This document shows positions 35,521 through 45,744 of a DNA stretch of 64,000 bases, one piece after another. The DNA is from Anaeramoeba flamelloides (lineage: Eukaryota; Metamonada; Anaeramoebidae). Numbering within the stretch: position 1 is the first letter of the stretch; every line of letters starts with the position of its first letter. The notes below the pieces were generated by a model. That model saw only the letters and a program-made list of their open reading frames with translations, was not told where the DNA came from and searched no databases. The position numbers and the translations under genes are program-made. The stretch covers positions 10,235,001 to 10,299,000 of the forward strand of contig JANTQA010000070.1 of NCBI GenBank assembly GCA_027625915.1, in the 5' to 3' direction.

Positions 35521-36621
35521 AAACAAAACACAAAAAAAATGGAAAAAGAGAACCAACAAAACAAAAGATTTCGATTCTAAGATTATTGGATAATGTGGAT
35601 TTAAATAAATTGATGAGGAAGATGAATATAAAAAGAAATTTTGGAATTTACTATGGAATATGTTCGAAACTAATACTACCTAAAATTGTATAAGTCAAAA
35701 AATCACAAATTCAGATGATTTAGGATCATATATTTGGCATAAATAGATCTCAAATTCAATAACTCTAAATTTTTTTCTTATCTCCATTAAATTCTAATAA
35801 ATCTCCAGCATTTTTTTAAATTCTTTATTTTTAATTTTTTCACTTTTTCATTCTTCATTTTTTCTTCTCAAGATTCTTTACTTCAACCTTCGTTTTGAAA
35901 AAGATATTTAGTTTAAAATACTTTTTATAATTGTTCTCATTCATTCTTGGTTTAAAAGTTAGGAATTTAGTAAATTCAAAATTCTCTCTTTAATAGATAA
36001 AGTATGTTTTCAACACTTAATCCCTAAAAATAAAATCCTTGCAACTAAGATTTTTTTTTTATTAATTATTGGAATTTCTCAGTAGAATAACAAAAGTTCT
36101 TTAGATTATAAGGATCTTATTAAGTACTATTTAGGTATGAATATGGCAAAAATTACAATTTTACATATTCTCTAGAAAGGTTCAATTCATTTTTAGAACA
36201 TGTAAATTATATATTTTTATGAAAAATAAATAATTCAATAAAGATTTATAAAAATCGAAAAAAAAAATCAAAATAAAAATCAAAATAAAATGTTATTTTT
36301 GAGAAAGGTTTGAACTTTATTTTAAGTTTATCAAGAGATTAATTTAATATTTTTGAGCTAAATATCTTATTCCAAAGTCCTTTTAGAATTTTTTTATTGT
36401 GGTATGTCTGTTTTCAGGAATAAATTATTATTTATTTTATATTTTTGAAATAAAGCTTTTAATGTAAGCACATTTAGAAATCTCTTCGGACAAATGGTAC
36501 ACCACTATTATTTTTTTTTAAAGAAATTAAAAAAAAAAAAAAAATAAAGTTTAAAAAGATTGTAAATTGTTAGTAGACAATTTGATAGCTATAAGTAAAA
36601 AAAAAAATATAAAAAAAAATC

Positions 36622-38500
36622 TTACACTGGGCAATAGTGAACTAATAAATGAAGTTTTCCTTTTGCTTTTTCCTTTTTCATTGGTTTAATGTCATACCAT
36701 CTAGAATGTTTAATAAAGTTTTGAAAAAGAGTAAGTTTTTAAAAATAAATTGTTTGAAAAATAAAAAAAAGAATAAATAAGATTAATAATTATTAAATAA
36801 TATTTTCAATATTGAGGCTTGTAGAATGATTAAAATTTGAGAACAAATTTAATTTTTCCTTTGATCTCTGTCTCAACATGCCTAATTTCTGTTTGTATCA
36901 AAGTTATGATTTTGATCTTGTTTCCCCTGAATATTAAAATAACAAAAAAAAATTGTAAAAAAATCACGTCAAGATTTAAGGCAAATATTATTTCTTAGTG
37001 ATTTCAATTTATGTTGAGAGAAAAAATTGTGGAATCAAAGTAAAGATCATTTTGAGCATCTTTTTGATGATGTTCTGTTATTTTAATTTTTTAGTACTCA
37101 AATAGAATTTTATTAGTGATCAATTACTAGACAAGAAAGACACACACAAAGATCATAATTATTTCTAATTTATTTTTTTTTCAAATTTTGAATGGGGAAA
37201 AGTAAATTTGTTTTTTGAAATTATGTACAGCTGTTTCAACTCAGGTGTGAATCGCACTCATTCGTTGAATGATTGGGAAACCTTCCAAGTCAATTTAAAA
37301 TGTTTCCCGAGCATTCAACGAATGAGTGCGATTCAGACCTGAGTTGAAACGGCTGTATTTAAAATCTTTGTTATTCGAAATCGTTGTCTCCGAAGAGAGT
37401 CATTTTTAAAAAAATGTGAGACAAAAGTTTTCAAAATTATCGATAAAACAGTCAACAAACTTCAAGAGAGCCTTTTTTCTTCCTTTACTAAAAACTTTTT
37501 TGTTCACATTTTTTTCAAATGACTTGATGTTATCTCCAGTGACAAATTTGATTATCAATTTCTTAAAATCTATTTAATTTAGTTCCACCAACTTTTGTCA
37601 TTTAACCTTTTAAAATTGTCAAAATCCAAAAGTAAATTTTTTTACCTTTCAACAAAATTTTGAAAAATAAAAAATTGAATTAGAAAAAAATGCCAAAATT
37701 TGTCTAAAAGCACGTTCTTATCAAATCTCAAGAACAAATTTGGTTTTGCTAAAGAAGAGTGTAGTATTATAATGGTTTTTGAAATATGAATAAACTTACC
37801 CATCATGTGGTTGTCCGTTAACGAAGGTTGAAAGTGGGATTTTGCACATTCCAATCGAGTCATCTTTTGAGACCTAAATATATCGAAAAGAAATTGAGTA
37901 AAAAAAAACGAAAAGAAAAAGATAAAAAGAAAAAATTTAGCCAAAAAACAGAAAAAAAGAAAAAAAAAAAAAAAAAAAAAAAGCTTGCTGAATAAGTACG
38001 GAAAGGAAAAAGAGTAAATTTTTAAAGAAGAAAAAAAAAAAAAAAAAAAAAAGAGAACAAACTTTGTCGTGATCAAAAAGTTGGACACGAAGAAAATCAG
38101 ATTCTTCGTCACCTGGCATTGTTTCTAAGATGTAAGTTTCGTTCCATGTAGGATTAAGAGTTTTGGTTTTAGTTGATGTTAATCCTTCCCAATGTTTTCC
38201 TCGTTTTTTAACTTTTTTGTTGATGTCTTCATCATTAATTTTTAAGACACAGTATGGATCAGACTATTGGTTGGGGATTGTTGGTTTGTGAGAAAAAGGT
38301 TGGAAAAAAAGAAAAGAAAAATTAAAAGAAAAATTTGTTTTGGAAGAAGAAAAAAATTGAAAAAAAAAGAATAAAGTTGAAAAAAAAAAATAAGAAAAGT
38401 GTTTTGATTCAAAGAATAAAAAAAAAATAATTACTTTTCCACCAAGATCTGCACCGTGGATATCTTTAGCTTCAATTACTTTGACATAAAGGTTGTTCAT
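36622..38500 (-). CDS. Small single C2-domain protein
   Basis: Four exons, 38500-38435, 38263-38063, 37873-37800 and 36700-36622, join to 139 residues. Introns are 171, 189 and 1099 nt, GT-AG, in frame. The protein is essentially one C2 domain: MNNLYVKVIEAKDIHGADLGGK, SDPYCVLKI, TKTKTLNPTWNE, FLRVQLFDHDK, KDDSIGMCKIPLSTF, and a last strand GKLHLLVHYCPV. Loop aspartates D18 (GAD), D24 (SDPY), the DHD at about 86-88 and the DD after it are those that bind Ca2+ in C2 domains, so calcium-dependent membrane binding is likely. There is no other domain or membrane segment. The third donor (GATGG|GTAAGT) overlaps an in-frame TAA. Without splicing the protein would stop at HDG and lack the last strands. 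Confidence 0.9.
37226..37357. mobile_element. 132-bp foldback element in the C2 gene intron
   Basis: TA at both ends, then CAGCTGTTTCAACTCAGGT on the left and its near-perfect reverse complement on the right. Arms of about 54 nt pair around a loop of about 24 nt. The arms carry ATCGCACTCATTCGTTGAAT. It is less A/T-rich than its surroundings and almost without mismatches, so it is probably a recent Tc1-like MITE. Transcribed with the intron it would form a long hairpin. Confidence 0.85.
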
Positions 38501-41500
38501 TTTGAAAATAATTTTTTAATTGAAAATACAAAGAAAAAAAAATGACTTGTTGCACAAAATATTTTGTTGATTCGAAGCAAACTAAAACAAAAATTTTTCA
38601 GGTAGAAGTGTAATTGTAATTCTGTGATCAATTGTAGAACTTTAACAATTTGGATCTTTGATAAATTAAAAATTTTGTTTTCAATCAAAATAATTTAATC
38701 ATTTCATTTAAACAATAAATTGAAAAAAATTTCTATGCATTGTAATCACAAACGAATGAGTGGTGGGTTTATTTTTTCAGTCAATTACCAAAGTCAAAAT
38801 AAACAATCACATTTGAGAATTAGAAAAAATCGGAAAGTTAATTTTACAATTAAAATAAGGATTGTTGAGTACATAAAATATTCAAAAAAAAAGTGTTGGT
38901 AAAGAGATTTATTTCAACTCAGCTTTGGGAACCATAATAAAATTATTTTTACAAGAAAAGTGTAGCATATTTATTTGGGTTTTAATCAAAACAAAAGAAA
39001 GAAGAAAATTTGATCCTAATTGGGAAACTATTTTTAGAATTGTGAACCATAAAAAGATCCGTTTTGTATCTTTAGATTCTCTAATAAGATCGGAAGATTT
39101 TTTGGGAAAAAATTTTGACTTCATTTTTCTCGATTTTCGATTTGGCAAATAGAGTTTTCTAAGAAATAGATTTTTATTTGTGATTTCATTTTATTTCAAG
39201 TTTGTTCAGTATTTTTTCTGATATTCTAAACCGACAATCTGAAGTGAACGGATTATTTCAGAAGAACTGAAAAAAAGAGAATAGACAGGACTACTTAACA
39301 ATGAAACCCCAAGATCTAAAAAAGTACAATAACTACTGTTGTCAAAATAAAGTATTCAGAAAGTTTTTATCCACGTTCCCAAAAAAAGAGCGTGTTTTTT
39401 TGTTAAAGAAGACCAATACTTCAACCGATCACAGAAACCAACAATAAACCCTAATTAAACATGATAAGGGTTTCTTAAAGTTCTATTATTTAAAAAGAAA
39501 TTCTAAAAATGAAGGATCAAATTGCAAAATTTATCTCAAAAAATAGAGTAAATATTTAGATGAAAAGTAATTAAAATATAAATCAAAAAATTCAAAAAAA
39601 ATTGAGAATATAAAGAAAAATTTTCAGCAAAGTGTATTAATAATTTATATTTTACTGAAAATAACAAGGGACTTACTTTCAAAAATTATTTGAACTTAGG
39701 TATAGTATTTGGTAGTAAATTGGATCTTACATTGTAATAATAAGAAAAAAAAGCATCAGTTCTATTTTGAAACACAGATTATAGTATTTGTGGGTGCATT
39801 ATTTTGATCAATGTAATTAATATTTTTCTTTTCAAAATTCCTGAACAAAAAAAAGATACCCTTGAAAATTTTGATAGGAGACGGAAAAATTTTTTTTGAA
39901 GCACTTTAAAAGAAATACAATCCCAAAATTAAATTTCAATTTGCGAAAAAATAAAATAGAAAATTGTGATTCTATTTTGATAACATTTTTTGAACCGGCT
40001 TAGCAATTAAAATTATTTATATTCTCGCGAAAACATATGTTATAAAAAGATATTCTATTAAATATACTTATATCTTTAATACCACAATGTGAATAAAAAT
40101 GTTGGACTGGCCACTTCATTAAAATAATTTTTTTTAACAAATTAATATTTCAACCAAGCAAGTTATAATTGAAAATTTTGATTTGAAAATTGAAAAGGGA
40201 TTTTTAATGAACTTTTTTTCCAATTTATTATGTAAATACTAGAAGAATTAAAAATTATAACAAACCGTTTATGATTCATCCTTAGAAAACATGTCCTAGA
40301 TGTTACTATAATACCCAAAATATACCAAAATGGAACTATAGTTGTTCAATAACTTAGAAAAACCCGGATACAGTAAATTTTCAAAAAACATAAAAAAAAT
40401 AAATTCGAGAAAATAAGAAAAAATATAAAAAAAAATTCTTGAAAAAATAAGTAAAATAATTAAACAGAAAGATACTTATAAACCCCCAAACTACCATAAA
40501 TCACATATAAATATCCAAACCAAAAAAAAAAAAAAAACACTTGAAAATACTTTCATACATATACAATATGCATCTATTTAATCAATATAATACATTTATT
40601 AATAAAAAAGTCAAATATTATTCTTCAACTTTTTAAGTTGCATTCTTTCTTTTTTTATTTTTTTGAGAATATTCTTTTATAAATAGAATATTGGAAATTA
40701 ATTTACATATACGGAGTTTACTTGAAAATAATAATAAATAAATAGTAATTGTATTAAATCGAAGTTAATTTCTTGTTTATTCCCAGGTACTTTTTAAGAT
40801 ATAAAAGAAAAAAATCTACATATCGATATTTTCATTGAAAAACATTTTTGATTTATAGTGATCAAAAAAAAAAAACGTATATTCAATACCAATAATCCAT
40901 TTTTCAAAATAAAACTTGTTGGTTTTCTTTTTATTATTTTAAGGTAATATCTAATTTAATACCCAACAGTAGACCTGTTTTCAAATCGGTTTTGAAAGTA
41001 AACCACTTTATAGTTGTAATTAATTTTAAATTTGGAATAAGAAACTTATTTAATATTTTTTAGAATTTATTCATAATTTTTTATGGAAATTAATTGTTTT
41101 TTTAGATGAACACAATTTCTTAACTATTAACTCTGTTTTTAGTGTTATATTTTATATTTGATCTTTCATTTTGAGATTTTTTTTTCAAAATATAGCTATT
41201 TTAAGAAACCAATATCATGTTCATTTATTTTTTATTATTAAAAATTTTCTTTGATAGATTGGTTTTCAATCGATCTACAAGAAAAAAAATAGTTTTTCTA
41301 TTTTGAAACAGGCATTTAACTTTTTTGCAAATACAGTTTTAACAAAAGTTGATTAGAAAATTTGATCCTACTTATTTGATCTCCAAAAACAAAAAACTCA
41401 GAATAAATTCAATCCTGGGCGTTATTTATTGGTTTGTTATTTGATTAATTCAAATTATCTCTATGGGCACCTTTCTTGATTTAAAAAATAATTTAACAAA

Positions 41501-41906
41501 AAAAAAAAATTAATTAAAAAAAAAATTTAGAAAAATAAAAAATTTAAGGAATTAAAAGACATATACTTTGGTATAATTCACAAATATGGTAAAAATTTTA
41601 TGTTGATTTATATAGTTATCAATATCTTGGTTTCCTCAAAGTAATTTTTTTTTTTTAATATTTTTATCAGAATAAAAAAAAATAAAAGATGAAAAAATGT
41701 ACCCACTATCAAAAATTCTTTTTTTCTTTATTCTTCACAATATTTATAAAAATTAAATATTTTCTGATTTTTAGAAGCAAATAAAAATAAAATATTTTAA
41801 TGGAATAGTTAAATGCAGAAAATATTCAGGTAAATTTATTAGGAAATTCCAAAAAAAAAATAATTATAAGATTCAAACTGAAAAACAAGGTGAAAATCCG
41901 AGTTAC
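38501..41906. other. Intergenic region upstream of the C2 gene
   Basis: A/T-rich throughout. Overlapping open frames at 38909-39152 on both strands are richer in sequence but show no domain. No repeat shared with the rest of the window was recognised, and no gene is supported. Confidence 0.4.
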
Positions 41907-42085
41907 TATACAGCCATTTTCAAATTTAAGTCACACATTATCAACGAAATTTAATGCACAAAATTCAGATTCTAGTAAAATTATTTGTGTAAAATAAAAT
42001 TCTATAATTTTGTGCTTTAATTTGAGATTTTTTTGTACCTTAAATTTCGTTGATAGTTTCTGCCTTAAATTTGAAACTGATATAA
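41907..42085. mobile_element. Palindromic element, about 180 bp, copy 3
   Basis: TATACAGCCATTTTCAAATT on the left pairs with AATTTGAAACTGATATA on the right. Inner arms TTATCAACGAAATTTAA and TTAAATTTCGTTGATAG pair fully. It is related to 24755-24956. Confidence 0.75.
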
Positions 42086-43219
42086 ATCCTAAAATTATGT
42101 TCCATATTATTTTCTGAAATAAATTATTGTTTTTAAAAGTTTGAATCATTTTTCACATTTCTTATGATCCCCGAAGCCAACATATCTCTAAATTATTTCA
42201 ATAACAATTATTTTCTTCGAAGAAGAAAGAAGAAAGAAATTCTATTATCAAAGATCGAAGTTTTTTAAAAAAATTTACTTTAAAATTTAAAACAAATAAG
42301 TATAAAAAGAACTTTGCATAAAAAAATCTAATGAATATTTTTAAACTCTTAAAAAAATTAAATTGTTTTATCCAAAGAACGATATTATTAATTTTTTCAA
42401 TTCTTTGAACAAAAAAATACAAGAAAAGTCACCAAATCATAAATTAAAAATCGTAGCTATAATGCGTTTTTAACCCCCCCCCCCTTTTTTTTTTTTAACT
42501 TAGAACTTAAAGGAATAGTTTTTAATTTGATTATTTTTAATGAATAATTCATCACAATTTCTGATTTTTTTTCAGTGAGTTCATTATAATTTTTTGATTG
42601 AAAATAACATTATATTTTAACTTTTCTTCTATATTTTTAATTTTTTTAAAATTAATAAAAACCATTCAAATTATTAATTCTAAAAAATAAATAATCAATA
42701 AATACTATCAAATAACCGATTTTAATAATAAAAGTGTTTTGTTTATAGTCACAATATTTGTAAAATAGAAAATTACAAATGATTTTATATTTCAGGAAAT
42801 ACAATAAATATTTGTAAATAAAACCAAGGATCAATTTTTAATGATCTTCAAGGAATAAATCTTTGTTTTATTTTTCCTGTATTTTTAAAATAAGTTTAAA
42901 TATTCTGAATGATATTTAATCATACTAAGTCTCTGAAATTACAAAATGTAAGATTTTTGAAAATTAAAAAGTTTTTCAATTTTTCAATCTTTTTTTTTTA
43001 AATTTGATCCAAAAACCCAAAGGAAAATGGATCTGGATCTTTTTACAAAAAATTTAATTGGAAAAAATAAACTTGTTCTAAAAAATGATAATTTATTTCT
43101 CTAAAAGTTTATAATTGAAGTTTTGTTTCTAAAGTTTAATTGGATCCTTCTAAAAATAATTACTCTATTACCTATGGGATTAAAAATAAATAAGAGATAC
43201 TAATTTCTTATCGTTTACA
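42086..43219. other. A/T-rich intergenic stretch with a C12 run
   Basis: A run of about 12 C at 42474-42484 followed by a T-run stands out in this base context; a similar C-run lies at 48310-48322. No gene is seen. Confidence 0.4.
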
Positions 43220-43770
43220 ATCCCTGGAAATAAGAAAAAAAGATTATCTTGTGTTGGGTGTGGCCACTTTTTAATTTTGTTCTTGGTTGATCTGTCTTGG
43301 GCTTGACACCCAGTTTTAATAGTTGTTCTAAAGTGTAGTTTCTGAAGATTACTTTTTTTTATATATCCTAAATCCTAATTAAGAAGTGAAAGAATAATAT
43401 ATTGGTAGTGTTTCAAGAATAAATTTCGATTTTTGGGTGTCAATTAAAATCTTTATTTACATAAAGTTTTTACTTAATTGACATAAAAATTAAAAAAAAA
43501 ATTTAAAAACTCCAAATAATAATAAAAACTAATTAAACTATTCAACTCATAACCCAAAAACCACATTTTTTAAAAACTTAAAAGTCAAATCATAAAGTCT
43601 TACACTCATCAATTCGGATTTAGGATATATAAAAAAAAGTAATCTTCAGAAACTACACTTTAGAACAACTATTAAAACTGGGTGTCAAGCGGGGTGTAGA
43701 TCAACCAAGAACAAAATTAAAAAGTGACCACACCCAACACAAGATAATCTTTTTTTCTTATTTCAGGGAT
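43220..43770. mobile_element. 551-bp foldback element with about 160-bp arms
   Basis: The left arm (43220-43380, starting ATCCCTGGAAATAAG) and right arm (43612-43770, ending CTTATTTCAGGGAT) are about 95% identical when one is reversed. Shared words include GTGTTGGGTGTGG, TTTTAATTTTGTTCTTGGTT, GACACCCAGTTTTAATAGTT and AAAGTGTAGTTTCTGAAGAT. It has no coding sequence. No clear target duplication was found. It nearly touches the next element. Confidence 0.85.
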
Positions 43771-43778
43771 GGAAAACC

Positions 43779-45138
43779 TTAAGGGAGTAGCCACGGTAAA
43801 GGAAAATTTTTCACTTTTTTGCAATTCTGAAAAGGATCAGAAAATAACATTTTTTACTTTGTTTGTAACTCTTTGATTTTTATTATTTAAAGTACTTCAT
43901 TCATCAGATTTTTTAATTTTTTTTTTCAAAAGTCTCAAAGAAATTGCCACAATAGAATGTTGAGTTGAATTGCAAAAAATAGTGTTTTGAATGTTGAATA
44001 ACTTATCTTTTATCCTTATCTCAACATTCTATTGTGGCATTGAATTTTTTTCATTTTTTAATTTTTCATCATTTTTGAATTTTTTTAATCCTGACAACAA
44101 AAAGTATAAGAACTATTTTTTTTATCGGTGACATTTGGGATTAATAGATTTTGTTTAAAATGAACAACAACATTAGAATTGGAAGAATCATAAAAGGAAA
44201 CATAAATGGGACTTAAATAGCTAGAAGATTCCAAAAAAAAGAATAATTAAGTCAAATTATTACTTGTTAGGATTTTAAATCGTTGGGTTTAGTGGAATTG
44301 GAGAAGTGAATATGATTATATGTTATCAAAGTTTAATCCACAAAATAGTTAGAAGTTTTATTCAAAGAATCTGAAATTATCTTCTCCCAAAAAAAAAAAC
44401 TAAACCTCTATTCCGAAAATTTGGAAACATCCAAAATCAAAAATAGGAAAAGAAAAAAACCCAATTTATTGTATTTTTCCAAACGTAATATAAAACCACA
44501 TTTAAGTAACCTAGTATTAATGGTTTTTTAAGTAATCATTTTCATCCAAATATAAGAAAACAATATAAAACAAAAAATCAAAATAGGTGTGTCCAAAATA
44601 ACAGAAAGCGTTTGAACAAAAAATATATTGGTAGATTTGTTAAAATTACACCAACAATGGTTGATCGATCAAATGACAAGATACCATGGAAAGATTGTAT
44701 GTGGATTTTTCAATTTAAGAAACTCAACTGTAACCATCTATCAACCATCGATTAAAAAATTTTTTGATCTAACGAAACAGATTTAGTAATTAGAAAAAAT
44801 GAATATTAAAAGAAAACAGAAAAAGACAAAAAATGAAATAGTTTGTTGAATTAAAATTACTTCCCAATTGGATGTAAATCATGTTATTGTTATTCTTCCA
44901 ACAGTTTAAACTGTCCTCAAATTAATGGAATTAAGTTTATTTGAAAAAAAAAAAAAGAACATTTTTCTCAAGAAATCTCAATTTTTTTATTGTTTAACGT
45001 TACTAAAAAAAAAAATATCCAATAATTTTTTTAAAAAAATTTTTAGAGAATCTACGATCAAAAGCCACTAATATAAAATGTTCTTATCTCATCTCTCTCA
45101 AATTTTTATCATGTCTTATGGTGTAGCTACTCCCTTAA
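43779..45138. mobile_element. TTAA-bounded element (1360 bp) carrying a nested TA element
   Basis: TTAA at 43779-43782 is followed by GGGAGTAGCCAC; the right end is GTGTAGCTACTCCC before TTAA 45135-45138. Near the left end is an internal hairpin (43942-44042) with arms GCCACAATAGAATGTTGAG and CTCAACATTCTATTGTGGC. The TA-bounded element at 44401-44939 is nested inside. No transposase is seen. The ends resemble those of 61982-63198 (GGGAGTA). Confidence 0.7.
44401..44939. mobile_element. TA-bounded element, family 2 variant, copy 4 (539 bp)
   Basis: Starts TAAACCTCTATTCCGAAAAT and ends AATGGAATTAAGTTTA. It shares with 52984-53522 the blocks TATTTTTCCAAACGTAATAT, AAACCACATTTAAGTAACC-like and GTGTCCAAAATAA, and with the other family members TGATCGATCAAATG and CAACTGTAACC. 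It lies inside the 43779-45138 element and is therefore younger than it. Confidence 0.8.
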
Positions 45139-45744
45139 GTGAAATTATTTTGTCAATAAAAAGAATCTTAAAATTTCTGTGTAAAATATGGAAAAGTACG
45201 AAATAAATTCCAATTCATAATTTAAAATTTCCTTAAAGAAACAAGGAGTTTTCTTCCAAAATTGATTCGAACTTTGTCCAAATCTTGAATATTGAAATTT
45301 GATGTTATATTTAAAACAAGAAGAAAAAAACACTAAAGAATTTTAGTTGTAAGACCATTTTGATCCTCAAGAAAATAGTATTTTTTAATAAAATAGCTAA
45401 TTCCTTTGTTTCTATATTGGATTTATTATTAAGAATTTTACCTAAAAGGTACCAACTTTTAAACACAGTGTTTACTAGAAATCTCAATGGACATAAAAAC
45501 CCCGAAAAAAAACAAGTTTGAACTTGAAATGAAAAGAATAATAACAAAATAAATAAACATCCAAAATCTGATTTTTTTTAGATATTCCAGATAAGTACAC
45601 AAAAAATTAATGACAAATTCAATAATTTCTAATTTCATAAAAAAGCAATTTCTCTTCGTAACTCAGATCAACAAAAGACTTTTGAAATTATTCAGCGATT
45701 TCTAAATCATTTTTTTAATTTTAGAAAGAATTTCCTCGACAAAA

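Larger units (their letters stand above)
33150..36621. other. Intergenic repeat-rich region between AP3M and the C2 gene
   Basis: Apart from the palindromic element at 34040-34236 and a possible retroposon remnant near 35280-35520, this is A/T-rich sequence. The block at 35930-36040 (AAATTCAAAATTCTCTCTTTAA) matches 25120-25220. No host gene is supported. Confidence 0.45.

Noticed and set aside
38909-39152. Overlapping open frames on both strands with mixed composition (TIFRIVNHKKIRFVSLDSLI)
   Set aside because: There is no recognised domain, no splice partner found and no repeat match. It could be an old coding remnant but is not supportable as a gene.
42474-42484. C-run as part of a G-quadruplex or regulatory site
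   Set aside because: A single homopolymer run, and another near 48310, without gene context; slippage explains it.
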